Positions 25,808-34,916 of a DNA stretch of 64,000 nt are shown here, one piece after another; the stretch's first letter is position 1, and each line of letters opens with the position of its first letter. The stretch covers positions 57,777-121,776 of the forward strand of contig NZ_LZMD01000108.1 in assembly GCF_001668575.1 (NCBI RefSeq), written 5' to 3'. The notes under the pieces are model-generated. The model was not told the origin of the DNA, searched no databases, and saw nothing but the letters and a program-made list of their open reading frames with translations. Both the position numbers and the translations under genes were made by a program. Source of the stretch: Mycobacterium sp. 1164985.4 (GTDB lineage: Bacteria; Actinomycetota; Actinomycetes; Mycobacteriales; Mycobacteriaceae).

Positions 25808-27283
25808 GTGACAGCGACGACCGTCTCCACGCAGAAGGGCTTGTTCATCGACGGCGCTTGGACGTCGGGTACCGGCAACGACACCGTCACGGTGGTGAAC
25901 CCGGCGACCGAAGAACCCATCGCCGAGGTGCCGCAGGCGACCGTCGCCGACGTCGACGCCGCTGTCACCGCCGCGCGCACCGCGTTCGACGAGGGACCGT
26001 GGCCGACGATGCGACCAGCCGAGCGTGGGCGCGTCCTGGCCGCGATGGCCGACGAACTCACCCGCCGCCGAGACGAACTCATCGAGTTGAACATCGCCGA
26101 GGCCGGTTCGACCCGCATGCTCGCCGAGATGCTTCAGGTCGGTACCCCGATCGACCACTTCCGTGACCTGACCGATCGGGTACTGCCGCAGTTCGACTTC
26201 GAGCCGCCGGTGCGCCCCGTGATGGGCCACGGCATCGGCCAGGGCATGATGATGCGCGAAGCCTACGGCGTCGCCGCCCTGATCACTCCGTTCAACTTCC
26301 CGTTCCTGCTGAACCTGGCCAAGATCGGACCCGCGTTGGCCGCCGGGTGCACCGCGGTGCTCAAACCGTCGCCGTACACGCCGCTGGAGGCGCTGGTGCT
26401 CGGTGAGGTGGCCGAGGCCGCCGGTCTGCCGCCGGGCGTGCTCAACGTGGTCACCGGCGACATCCCCGAAGGGGAGGCGTTGACGACACATCCCGGGGTG
26501 GACCTGGTGAGCTTCACCGGCTCGGATGCGGTGGGCCGCAGGGTCTATACCCAGGCGGCGGAGTCGTTGAAGAAGGTCGTTCTCGAACTGGGCGGCAAGT
26601 CGGCGAACATCATCCTCGACGACGCCGATCTCGACAAGGTGATGGAGAGTGTGCTCGCGGGCATCGTCACTCACGCCGGCCAGGGTTGCGCGCTGTTGAC
26701 CCGGATCCTCGTGCACCAGTCGCTGCACGACGAGCTGGTCGCCCGCATCGCCGGAGTGCTCGGCTTCATCAGCGTGGGCGACCCGTCGGATCCGGCGACG
26801 ATGATGGGCCCGTTGATCCGCGAGGTGCAACGCCAGCGGGTCGAGTCGCTGATCGCGGCCGGAGTCGAGGAGGGTGCGCAGATCGCCTTCGGCGGAAAGC
26901 GTCCCGCGCAGTTGGAACGTGGCTATTTCGTGGAGCCGACATTGTTCGTCGGGGTGGACAACTCGATGCGCATCGCCCAAGACGAGTTTTTCGGCCCGGT
27001 CGGTGTGGTCATCCCGTTCAGCGACGACGACGAGGCGGTGCGGCTGGCCAACGACAGCCGTTACGGCTTGGCGGGCGGTGTCTGGTCGGCCGACCCACTG
27101 CGGGCGGTGGCGGTGGGACGCCGGTTGCGCGCCGGTACGGTCATCATCAACGGTGGTGGCGGCGGACTGAACCCGAGCGCGCCCTTCGGCGGGTACAAGC
27201 ACAGCGGCATCGGGCGGGAGTTCGGTGAGCACGGGCTTTCGGAGTACTTGCAGCACAAGGCGCTTCAGTGGCCGGTGGGTTGA
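25808..27283 (+). CDS. Aldehyde dehydrogenase (NAD(P)-dependent)
   Basis: This 491-residue member of the ALDH superfamily has ITPFNFPF, SFTGSDAVGRRV for the cofactor site, the general base Glu260 in VLELGGKSANI, and the nucleophile Cys294 in GQGCALLTR. It oxidises an aldehyde to an acid, which fits a route in which a P450 and an alcohol dehydrogenase generate the aldehyde and FadD then activates the acid. It starts at GTG 25808 behind CTAGGAGG. It has its own promoter region with motif site E and is followed 9 bp later by a small secreted protein gene. Confidence 0.9.
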   Translation: MTATTVSTQKGLFIDGAWTSGTGNDTVTVVNPATEEPIAEVPQATVADVDAAVTAARTAFDEGPWPTMRPAERGRVLAAMADELTRRRDELIELNIAEAGSTRMLAEMLQVGTPIDHFRDLTDRVLPQFDFEPPVRPVMGHGIGQGMMMREAYGVAALITPFNFPFLLNLAKIGPALAAGCTAVLKPSPYTPLEALVLGEVAEAAGLPPGVLNVVTGDIPEGEALTTHPGVDLVSFTGSDAVGRRVYTQAAESLKKVVLELGGKSANIILDDADLDKVMESVLAGIVTHAGQGCALLTRILVHQSLHDELVARIAGVLGFISVGDPSDPATMMGPLIREVQRQRVESLIAAGVEEGAQIAFGGKRPAQLERGYFVEPTLFVGVDNSMRIAQDEFFGPVGVVIPFSDDDEAVRLANDSRYGLAGGVWSADPLRAVAVGRRLRAGTVIINGGGGGLNPSAPFGGYKHSGIGREFGEHGLSEYLQHKALQWPVG

Positions 27284-27292
27284 GGTGAGGCC

Positions 27293-27730
27293 ATGAGACT
27301 GGGTCGAACGCTCGCCGCTGCGGCGGGTGTCGCCGTGCTCTTATCCGGTGCGGTGGTGGCACATGCGCAACCACCGCCGCCGCGGCCACCGGGCTCGCCC
27401 GACTACATCGACCACACCGTCTGGGAGTACCACGGCGACCGCGCGACTCTGCGGATCTACCCCACGCCGTGGGGCTGGGCGGGGTCAGGCCCGTTCAGCA
27501 ACGGCGCACAGAGCTACGACGCGTGGGCCGAGTTGCTCGCACACGCGCCCGACGCCAACACACTGTCCATGCAGAACCAGTTCATGTGCTACTGGCAGCT
27601 GTCCACCTTCACCAATCCGGGCAAGGTCGGCACGTGGAACCTCGAGCCGTGGCGACCGGTCGTGTCGAGCATCATCATGCAGAATTCGGGGTGCAATCCG
27701 GGCGGACCGGACGACGTCCTCAACTGGTGA
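27293..27730 (+). CDS. Small secreted protein (DUF2599-like)
   Basis: This 145-residue protein has a clear signal peptide (residues 1 to about 25, ending AHAQ) and a proline-rich linker. The roughly 110-residue mature domain contains YPTPWGWAGSGPF, NQFMCYW and NSGCNPGG; the two cysteines probably form one disulfide. DUF2599 proteins are common secreted mycobacterial proteins with no proven function. It lies 9 bp after the aldehyde dehydrogenase gene, so it is probably part of the same mRNA. Its 3' end overlaps that of the convergent gene at 27720 by 11 nt. Confidence 0.75.
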   Translation: MRLGRTLAAAAGVAVLLSGAVVAHAQPPPPRPPGSPDYIDHTVWEYHGDRATLRIYPTPWGWAGSGPFSNGAQSYDAWAELLAHAPDANTLSMQNQFMCYWQLSTFTNPGKVGTWNLEPWRPVVSSIIMQNSGCNPGGPDDVLNW

Positions 27731-28457
27731 TCGGCGCGAACACCGGATCGATCAGATCGGCCACCCCGGCCCACGGGATCGTGATCGAACGCACCTCCCT
27801 GCCGAATTGCCCCTCGGGGAAATACATCTGGATGCCGGCATCGGTCGGAATCCAAAATCGGAAGTTGCGTTCCACCGGAGCCCACCCCGCGTAGTACTCG
27901 CCCCATCCGCCCAGCGGCGGTTCCGGGTAGGTGGCGGGCAGGATCTTCTTCGTCAGCTCGCCCAATCGGTTCAGCCCGGCCTGCTCGTCGACGAACAGGT
28001 TCTTCCAGACGATTTGAATCCCGCTGCGGGAGTCGAAAACCCGCGTGGCGACGGTATCGACGGGCATGTTCGGCAGGTCGAAGGCGTTGTACTGGCCTTG
28101 CCACAGTTCCGAGATGGTCATCGGCCGGAACAACAGCCTGCCCTGGGTGTTGAACACCCATCGTGAGCTCTTGCTGGCGCTGGCGGCGAAGAGCCACACC
28201 TGACCGTCGGCCTCGTCGTCGAGGATCCTGTTGATCGCATCGGTGACCGCCGGGTCGCCGCCCGCGAGCTTCTCGTAGTTCACCGTCCACTCACCGGGGC
28301 CCTGCGGGCTGGTCCCGCCGCGTACGTCGGGCACGACGGTGTAGGTGACCCCGTTGGATGTGGTGTCAGCGGCGGCCGTCGGCGACGTCGCGATGAACGC
28401 CCCGACCAGCGCCACGCCGAGGACGACGCCCGCCCACCGCGCGAAAAGCCGGCTCAC
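27720..28457 (-). CDS. Secreted DUF3298/RsiV-like protein at the end of the mce operon
   Basis: This 245-residue protein has a signal peptide (1 to about 30, ATSPTAAADT). The body contains GEWTVNYEKLAGGDPAVTDAI, SGIQIVWKNLF and the C-terminal GIQMYFPEGQFG...ITIPWAGV, which matches the DUF3298 pattern of RsiV-like extracytoplasmic proteins. It overlaps the Mas stop by 4 nt and is the last gene of the mce transcription unit. A role in the periplasm beside the Mce complex is likely but unproven. Confidence 0.72.
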   Translation of the reverse strand: MSRLFARWAGVVLGVALVGAFIATSPTAAADTTSNGVTYTVVPDVRGGTSPQGPGEWTVNYEKLAGGDPAVTDAINRILDDEADGQVWLFAASASKSSRWVFNTQGRLLFRPMTISELWQGQYNAFDLPNMPVDTVATRVFDSRSGIQIVWKNLFVDEQAGLNRLGELTKKILPATYPEPPLGGWGEYYAGWAPVERNFRFWIPTDAGIQMYFPEGQFGREVRSITIPWAGVADLIDPVFAPITS

Positions 28458-29107
28458 GGCAGCACGACATCACTGGCCAGCCAGCGGCCGTCGACCTTTT
28501 CCATGGTGATGATGATGCGGTTGCGATCAAGGCGCGGTTCGGGATTCAGCGCGTTGGTGACCGACTGGTCGAGAAAGAGCATGACCTCGACCTTGTCCTT
28601 GGTCGCCGATTTGATGCCGGCCGCGATGACTTTGCCGTCGGCCCTGGCCTTGTTGTCGATCAGCGCCTGTTTGAGCTGATTGCTGGACTCGCTGTACATC
28701 TGCTTGAAGTCGCCGGTCGCACCGTCCAGCACCGCCGTGAAATTCTCGTCGAGCTTGGAGGCGTCGACGCTGGTGAGGACGACCGCGTACTGTTGCGCCG
28801 CGGCGAGGGCCTGCTGACCGGCGTCGGTCACCTCCCGCTCCCGCTTCAAGTCGAGGGCCAGCACCACGCTGGTGGCCAGCGATCCGATCACGAGCAGGGC
28901 GCCAAGCCCCAGCGCGACGCCCTTCCTACTGGGCCGACGCAGCCACCGTCGCCGCGGTGAATCAGGATCGGGCTCATCTGCTTTCGCCTCCGGCTCCGAT
29001 TCGGGCTCGCCGGCGGTGGCCTCCTCGCCGGCTTCCTCCGGCCGGGTCTCGTCGGCGTCGTCGTCCTCGGTGGCGTCCAGTGTCAGCACCTGTTCGCGGT
29101 TAGTCAT
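28454..29107 (-). CDS. Mce-associated membrane protein (Mas)
   Basis: This 217-residue protein has a highly acidic cytoplasmic N-terminus (about 1-50, mostly Glu, Asp, Pro), a basic stretch, one transmembrane segment at 64-86 and a C-terminal extracytoplasmic domain with the Mas-type pattern (AQQYAVVLTSVDASKLDENF, ITMEKVDGRWLASDV). Mas proteins are encoded after mceF in most mycobacterial mce operons and stabilise the transporters. It starts 45 bp after the broken mceF. Confidence 0.88.
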   Translation of the reverse strand: MTNREQVLTLDATEDDDADETRPEEAGEEATAGEPESEPEAKADEPDPDSPRRRWLRRPSRKGVALGLGALLVIGSLATSVVLALDLKREREVTDAGQQALAAAQQYAVVLTSVDASKLDENFTAVLDGATGDFKQMYSESSNQLKQALIDNKARADGKVIAAGIKSATKDKVEVMLFLDQSVTNALNPEPRLDRNRIIITMEKVDGRWLASDVVLP

Positions 29108-29152
29108 CTATTGCTCCTTTCAGGGTAATCGAGCCGGTCCGTTTGCTTCGCC

Positions 29153-30402
29153 TCACGGCCCACTCGGCGGTGGCGGAAGCGGGAGGGCGGGACCGCCGTA
29201 CGGCGTCGGGATGGTGAGCGGACCGGTGGGAACCGGATCGGCACGTTGCAACGGATGTGCACCGGGCGGCGGTCCCGCGGTGTCGTCACCGGGTGGACGC
29301 GGTGCGTTACGGGCGCCGCGAACAAGGTATTTCGGGTCGGGGTTCGGACAGTAGGTGTACAGGAAGGGCTCCGGGAAGTCGGTCAGCGTCGGCGGCGCCT
29401 TGGGCAGGTTGTAGTCACAGCCGTATCGCGAGTACAGGCTCACCGCTCCCCACACCCCGCCGTCGCGGAAGGTGCTGCCGACCGCTTCGAGCGCCGACCC
29501 GGTCCGGTATTGCGGGAAGAAGAACTCTTGCAGGGCGGGCACCCGCAGATACGCCAACTGGACACGGTGGTCAGGTTCCCGAGCAACTGCACCATCGTCG
29601 GCGAGTTGTCGGCGATCACGGCGTCGACGCCCGAGAACGCCTCGGGTGCACGGTCGAGCAGGGTCCGGTATCCGCCGTCCATGCGTTCGACACCGGCGAG
29701 GATCGTCGACAAGTCCGACGACGTCGCGGCCATGCCCGGGCCGACGTCCCGCACGGTCGACAGCACCACCTTGCTGTTGCGGATCAGGCTGACCGTCTGG
29801 GGCAGAACCGAATCCAGCGTCGACACCAGAAATGCGCCACCGTCGAGAATCGCGGCGAGTTTGTCCGCCCCCTCCGGGCCGACCCGCAGTTCGTCGAGGA
29901 CCGCCGACAACCGCGCGCTGTCGACCTGTTCGAGTGTGCCGTCGAGATCGCCGAGCAGTTTGGCCAGCGTCACCGGTGTTCGCGTTCGATCGCTGGCGAT
30001 CTCGGCGCCGTCGGCGAGGTAGGGACCGTCGTTGCGGTCGGCGCGAAAGTCGAGATACTGCTCACCAGCCGGCGACAGCGCGGAGACCCTGACCTCGGTG
30101 TCGGTGGGAATCCGGGTGCCCGGATGCAGCGCCGCCACCGCGACGGCGCCGGTGTCGGACAATTCGATGGCGCGCACCCGGCCTACGGGTACGCCCCGCA
30201 GCGTCACGTCCTGCCCCGGCAGCAGGCCACCGGTCTGAGCGAGATGGACGCGAACCAAGGACTCGGTGCTCACCGGATCGAGGCGCAGCGTTCCGAACAT
30301 CAGATACGTCACGCCGACAACGAACATCATCGCCAGCGCGAATGCCGACAGCCCGAGACGGCGCACCTTGGCCCACCGCAGCGCGTTCAACAGCAGTCTC
30401 AT
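29153..30402 (-). pseudogene. mceF: mceF, interrupted by a one-base frameshift
   Basis: From ATG 30402 the frame encodes a typical MceF N-terminus: a membrane anchor at about 12-38 and an MCE domain with VTLRGVPVGRVRAIEL. It reads correctly up to LLGNLTTVS at about residue 280, then runs out of frame to a stop at 29440. The expected continuation (QLAYLRVPALQEFF through YSRYGCDYNLP and a proline-rich tail) lies in another frame down to 29153. Adding one base at about 29560 would give a 416-residue protein. It is either a real inactivating deletion or a sequencing error at a short C run. MceF is one of six subunits of the Mce tunnel, so loss would matter. Confidence 0.8.
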
Positions 30403-31688
30403 GGCGGTCCCTCCAGAGACGCACCCGGCGGGGCAGTCGGCGGGGGTGGCGGCAGGCCTGGCGGCGGTGGAGCGGGCGTGAGGTTGGCCGGGTTGGGCCC
30501 GATCAGGTTCGGTGGAGGCACCACACCGGGCGGCGCCGTGGGCTTGCCCCAGAACCGGTTGCGAATCATCAACAGCTCGTAGGAGATGCTGCCGACGAGG
30601 TTGCGGAAGTCCTCGCGGCCCGGCCCCCGGCTCCCCGGATCGGCCGGGTGGAACCGATCGGCGAATGCGCCGACGGCCAAGTCCGCGAGATCGATCTCGA
30701 CGTTGGACGCGGTCGAGTTGGTGGTCTTGAGTATCGGGCCGAACATCAGGTTGAAGTTGGCCAACGACGCGCCGGGAGCCGTCGACGCCTCGTTGAGCCC
30801 CTCCGAGAGCCTGTTGAGGTCGGCCATCATGCTGCGCGACTCCTCCCCGCGCACCGACGGGAACTTGGCCAGCTGCAGGGTGATCCGGTTGACCTGGGCG
30901 ATGAGATCGACGATGCGGTCGGTGTTCTCGGCGACGGCGCCCAGCGCGGGACCCGCCGCCTCGACGGCCGCATCGATGGACTGCTGGCGGGCCGCCATCG
31001 TCGCGGAGAGGTCGTCGGTCTGCGCTAGCGCGCGCTTGATCGAATCCGAGCGGGCCGAGAGGCTTTGGATCAGCCGGGTGGATTCGTCGACGAACTTGTT
31101 GAGGTCCTCACCCTTGCCGCCGACGGCACGGCCCATACCGTTGATCACCCGGGTCAGGTTGCGGATCGCTCCCCCGTTGACGAGCATCGCCGCGGTGCTC
31201 AGCACGTCCTCCACCGACGCCGCCGACGCGGTGGAGTCCAACGGCAGCACCGCGCCAGGCGGCAGCGGTTCGGTCGCCGCGGAAGCGCCAGGCGGCGGGG
31301 TCAGCGCGACGAAGATGTCGCCGAGCGGAGTGGCCGAACGCAGCTCGGCCTTTGTGCCGGAGGGTATCTGGACGTCGGAAGAGATCCGCATCGTCACAAC
31401 CGCCGTGTAGTCACGGGCGGTCATCGACTGGACCTCACCCACATCGGCGCCCGACAACCGAACCTTCGCCTTGGCGGGCAGGTTCAGCGCATTGGCGAAC
31501 GACGCGCTGATCTCGTAGGAGTCCTGGCCGACGGACGGCGCGGGCAACGGAACCCGGTCCAGGCCCATCGAACACCCCCCGAGCGCACCCACCAGGAGCG
31601 CCGACGCGGCGAGTGCGCCGAGGGCGCGGGCGCTTCCGCGTGTCGGTGTCATGGGCTTCGTCATGAGCCCTTTCATGGGCTTCGTCAT
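30399..31688 (-). CDS. mceE: MceE, lipoprotein subunit of the Mce transporter
   Basis: This 429-residue protein has a lipoprotein signal ending in the lipobox LGGC (Cys39 counting from the first start), an MCE domain (KVRLSGADVGEVQSMTARD), a long helical region and a proline-rich C-terminus. MceE is the lipidated LprK-type subunit. Three in-frame starts exist (31688, 31664, 31652) because the start region is duplicated; ATG 31688 overlaps the mceD stop (ATGA) as in other mce junctions, while 31664 gives a shorter and more usual signal peptide. Its stop overlaps the mceF start. Confidence 0.9.
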   Translation of the reverse strand: MTKPMKGLMTKPMTPTRGSARALGALAASALLVGALGGCSMGLDRVPLPAPSVGQDSYEISASFANALNLPAKAKVRLSGADVGEVQSMTARDYTAVVTMRISSDVQIPSGTKAELRSATPLGDIFVALTPPPGASAATEPLPPGAVLPLDSTASAASVEDVLSTAAMLVNGGAIRNLTRVINGMGRAVGGKGEDLNKFVDESTRLIQSLSARSDSIKRALAQTDDLSATMAARQQSIDAAVEAAGPALGAVAENTDRIVDLIAQVNRITLQLAKFPSVRGEESRSMMADLNRLSEGLNEASTAPGASLANFNLMFGPILKTTNSTASNVEIDLADLAVGAFADRFHPADPGSRGPGREDFRNLVGSISYELLMIRNRFWGKPTAPPGVVPPPNLIGPNPANLTPAPPPPGLPPPPPTAPPGASLEGPP

Positions 31689-31689
31689 G
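31649..31689. repeat. 17-bp direct repeat at the mceD-mceE junction
   Basis: The sequence TCATGGGCTTCGTCATG occurs at 31649-31665 and again at 31673-31689 with a 24-bp period. On the minus strand it duplicates the start region of mceE in frame and so creates alternative start codons and a repeated MTKPM segment. Confidence 0.8.
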
Positions 31690-32785
31690 GTCCGAGGCCT
31701 GCCAATCCCTCGAGCATGCTCGTCACCCCGAAATCGGGACCGAAGTCCTGAATGGTGCCCGTCGTGCAGCCCAACTGCTTCATGCCCAGCAGGTTGCAGA
31801 CCTCCTTCGTGAACTGACCGTTGAGTTCGACCTTGTCGAGCACGGGATGCGCACGGATGGCGTCTTTCTCGTGGTCGATCATGTTGTAGACGTTGTCGAG
31901 CAGCATCGGCGCCACGTCCAGCGACTCGGCTAGTTCGCGGCGGTACTCGGCGATCGCCTTCGTGGTCGTCTCCATACCCGCGGTCGACGTCTTCAGGGCC
32001 TCCCGGTTGTCCTCGATCAGATCGGCTGTCTCAGTGAGGATCTGATTGATCTGCGCGCCGGTCGATCCGCTGCCGAGCTGTTCGGCCGCCAGTACGTCGC
32101 TGAGTTGACGCATCGAGGAGCCGAAGTCGCGGATGGTCTGGTCGTTCTCGGCGGCCGCGGTGGTCAGGCTCTCGAGGTTGGTGACGATCTTGGTGATCGC
32201 GTCGCCGGTCGGCGCACCGCGTTCCTTGCTCATCTTCAACGCCGTCGAAAGCTCGCCCAGCGCCGAGCGGATCTTCGTGCCGTTGCCCTCGGTCATCGCG
32301 GCGCTCACCGAGAGTAGGTCGGCCACCGGGCCGGAACCGTGACCGTCGCCCTGCAACTGCACTGCCAGCTTGTCGATCATCGCCAGCACTCGGTCGAATT
32401 CGACGGGTGTCCGGGTGCGATCGAGCCCGAGCGTCTGACCATCGGTGAGCGTTGGGCCACCCTCGTAGACGGGCGTGAACTCGACGTGCCTGTCGGTGAG
32501 GATGGAGGTGGACACGGTCACCGCCTGTGCATCGGCCGGGATCTTGACTCCCGGCTCGACGCGCATCGTCACCTCGACGTAGGCGCCTTTCGCCTCGATC
32601 TTCTCGACGGAGCCGACCGGCATGCCCAGGATCGACACCGCATTGCCTTCGTAAAGCCCACTGGCACTGTCGAACAGGCCGATGATCGTCATCGCCCGCT
32701 CGCCGAACGGATTGCTCGAACAGCCGCACGCACCGCACACCATCGCGACGATGGCGATCAGCTTCAGCAGTGCCCGTGAACTCAT
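31685..32785 (-). CDS. mceD: MceD subunit of the Mce transporter
   Basis: This 366-residue protein has an N-terminal hydrophobic segment (about 5-20) with three closely spaced cysteines (17, 20, 22), an MCE domain (GNAVSILGMPVGSVEKIEAK, then RTPVEFDRVL) and a long helical region. The C-terminal VCNLLGMKQLGC carries paired cysteines. MceD forms part of the periplasmic tunnel that carries lipids to YrbE. The N-terminal cysteines could allow lipidation, but no textbook lipobox is seen. It is tightly coupled to mceC and mceE by overlapping stop/start codons. Confidence 0.9.
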   Translation of the reverse strand: MSSRALLKLIAIVAMVCGACGCSSNPFGERAMTIIGLFDSASGLYEGNAVSILGMPVGSVEKIEAKGAYVEVTMRVEPGVKIPADAQAVTVSTSILTDRHVEFTPVYEGGPTLTDGQTLGLDRTRTPVEFDRVLAMIDKLAVQLQGDGHGSGPVADLLSVSAAMTEGNGTKIRSALGELSTALKMSKERGAPTGDAITKIVTNLESLTTAAAENDQTIRDFGSSMRQLSDVLAAEQLGSGSTGAQINQILTETADLIEDNREALKTSTAGMETTTKAIAEYRRELAESLDVAPMLLDNVYNMIDHEKDAIRAHPVLDKVELNGQFTKEVCNLLGMKQLGCTTGTIQDFGPDFGVTSMLEGLAGLGP

Positions 32786-33846
32786 TTACAGTCCCCGAAG
32801 TACGGCGGCAGGTTGAACTGCTTGGCGCGCCCGCTGATCGCACACACGAAAGAGTCGATCATCGAACCGCCTGTGGAGGTGAAGTCGAACTCGTTGCCGT
32901 TGCCGGTGGCGTTGGCGAAGTTGCGGACCGTGACGGGCATCAACTGCAGCGTGCTGCGTAACAGCGCGTCGTTGCGGCCCACCGCGCCCAGCATGCCCTC
33001 GAGGTTGTGCAGCAGTTCGTCGATGCGCTGCCGGTCCCCGATCAACACGGGCCGCAGCTGATTCACCAGCTTCGTGGTGGCATCGATCAACCGGACCACC
33101 AAGTCCTTGCGCGCCGCCAGATCGCCGAGGACCTCGCGGCCCTGGGTCATCAACAAGCCCAGGCTGCGCTGCTGGTTGCCGAGCAGTTCGGCCACCTGTT
33201 CGGTGCTGCGCAACAGGTCGTAGATCTGATCCCGGCGCGATGCGATGACCGATGACAGGTGCTCGATGTTCTGCAGCGCCTGCGGGAGCACCTCGGGTGC
33301 GCCCTGCAACTGGGTCGACAGCGTCGTCATCGACTGTGCGATCTTCTCGGCGTCGACTGCCTCGAAGGTTGTGGTTGCATCCTGCAGGGCGGACTGCAGG
33401 TCGTAGGGGACCTCGGTGTTGGCAAACGGAATCCGTTTGTCCGACAACGGCTTCGAACCAGCCGGTTGAACGTCGACGTACCGGGCGCCGAGCAGCGTGG
33501 TCAGCTTGATCGACGCGCGGGTGGCCGAGCCGAGCGGTATGTCGTCGTCGATCTCGAGGCCTACGGCCACCCGGTCGCGCGAGAGTCGCATGCTGGTCAC
33601 GCGACCGACACGCACACCGGCGACGGTTACCTGGTCACCCACGCTCAAGCCCGCCGCCTGCGCGAACTCGGCGGTGTAGACGTCTTTTCCCAACCCGAGC
33701 CTGCCGAGGCCCAGCGCCCCACCGAGGGCCAGCGCGATCACCAGGACCGAGATCACGCCGAGCTGAAGCTTGCTGTACGACCCTACGGAGCGGAGCCACA
33801 CGCGTTTCCCGGCCGTCTTGTCCAGCACCTCTGTCATCGTCCTCAC
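32782..33846 (-). CDS. mceC: MceC subunit of the Mce transporter
   Basis: This 354-residue protein has one N-terminal membrane anchor (LGVISVLVIALALGGALG), an MCE domain (GLSVGDQVTVAGVRVGRVTS), a helical middle rich in Leu, Gln and Asn, and the C-terminal SFVCAISGRAKQFN with FGDC at the end. GTG 33846 overlaps the mceB stop (GTGA) like its neighbours; ATG 33837 three codons later is equally possible. It is one of six Mce subunits that assemble into a heterohexameric lipid conduit. Confidence 0.9.
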   Translation of the reverse strand: MRTMTEVLDKTAGKRVWLRSVGSYSKLQLGVISVLVIALALGGALGLGRLGLGKDVYTAEFAQAAGLSVGDQVTVAGVRVGRVTSMRLSRDRVAVGLEIDDDIPLGSATRASIKLTTLLGARYVDVQPAGSKPLSDKRIPFANTEVPYDLQSALQDATTTFEAVDAEKIAQSMTTLSTQLQGAPEVLPQALQNIEHLSSVIASRRDQIYDLLRSTEQVAELLGNQQRSLGLLMTQGREVLGDLAARKDLVVRLIDATTKLVNQLRPVLIGDRQRIDELLHNLEGMLGAVGRNDALLRSTLQLMPVTVRNFANATGNGNEFDFTSTGGSMIDSFVCAISGRAKQFNLPPYFGDCK

Positions 33847-34916
33847 CGACACTTCTGGCTGTAGGTCAACCGGTCTTCGGGCGTGCCTTCCCGCACGATC
33901 GCGTTGATCAGGCTGTCGATCCGCGGGAACTGGCTGACGGTCAGGTTGCACGCGTAGACGTCGAGATAGGCACCGCCCTGGCTGAACCGGGCCATACCCT
34001 TGAGCATCAGCGGCGTGTTGAAGGCCATGTAGGCGAAGCCCTGTTTGTCTTCCATGAAGTGTTTGGCGAAGCCCGGTTCGCGGGCCAGCCATTCCCGCAT
34101 GTCCGGTTGGACGTCGGTGATGACGTTGGCCAACCGTTCGCCCACGATCGACACCTGGTCCATGGAGTCGACGAATTCCGCACGGCGTGCGGCGAATCCG
34201 TTGAACGTCGCCTCCGCCGAATCGATGGTGTCGTTCAACGCACCGCCGTGGTCGGCCAGCGAGGCCACCACCTTGTTCAGATGGACGAGCACGCCGTCGA
34301 GGATCGCGTCGGTGCCCGAGTAGGACTCGGCGAGGCGGGTCGTCTCGGAGATCATCGTCGCGATCGCGCCGGTGTCACCCTGCAGAGACCGCACGATGGC
34401 GGTCGTGAGATTGTCGACCTGGTCGGGGTTGAGCAGCGCGAACAGCGGTTCGAACCCGTTGAGCAACCGGGAGATGTCGAACGACGGTTCGGTGTGCTCG
34501 ACGGAGATCACCGCGCCGGCGGGCAGCACGCGTGGGTCGCCGTAGTCGGCGAGGGACAAACCGAGGTAACGCTGGCCGATGATGTTCTGGTAGACGATGG
34601 CGGCCTTGGTGTTTCCGTAGAGCACCTGTTCGGACTGCACCTGAAACTGCACACGCGCTTCGGTCCCGTCGAGCGCGATGTCGTCGACGCGGCCCACCTT
34701 GACACCGGCCATCCGCACCTCGTCACCGACCTTCAGCCCGGACACGTCGGTGAATATGGCGTTGTACGAATGGGTTTGGCCGTCCACCTCGCGTTTGAGG
34801 GTGACGAACACCGTCCAGATCAGGGCCAGGCAGACGACGAGGAATATGCACAGCCCGGTCAGCGGGCGGAGATGCCTTCTCAGCGGTGTCCTGACGGGTG
34901 GGCCGGTCGAGGTCAC
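33843..34916 (-). CDS. mceB: MceB subunit of the Mce transporter
   Basis: This 357-residue protein has a membrane anchor at about 17-40 (LTGLCIFLVVCLALIWTVF), an MCE domain (GLKVGDEVRMAGVKVGRVDD, IGQRYLGLSL), a helical domain and a C-terminal CNLT...SQKC cysteine pair. It starts at GTG 34916, overlapping the mceA stop by 4 nt. Its role is as part of the Mce lipid-import tunnel. Confidence 0.9.
   Translation of the reverse strand: MTSTGPPVRTPLRRHLRPLTGLCIFLVVCLALIWTVFVTLKREVDGQTHSYNAIFTDVSGLKVGDEVRMAGVKVGRVDDIALDGTEARVQFQVQSEQVLYGNTKAAIVYQNIIGQRYLGLSLADYGDPRVLPAGAVISVEHTEPSFDISRLLNGFEPLFALLNPDQVDNLTTAIVRSLQGDTGAIATMISETTRLAESYSGTDAILDGVLVHLNKVVASLADHGGALNDTIDSAEATFNGFAARRAEFVDSMDQVSIVGERLANVITDVQPDMREWLAREPGFAKHFMEDKQGFAYMAFNTPLMLKGMARFSQGGAYLDVYACNLTVSQFPRIDSLINAIVREGTPEDRLTYSQKCR

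Noticed and set aside
29440..29600. Programmed ribosomal frameshift in mceF.
   Set aside because: There is no slippery heptamer at the junction and no reason for MceF to be regulated this way; a one-base deletion is simpler.
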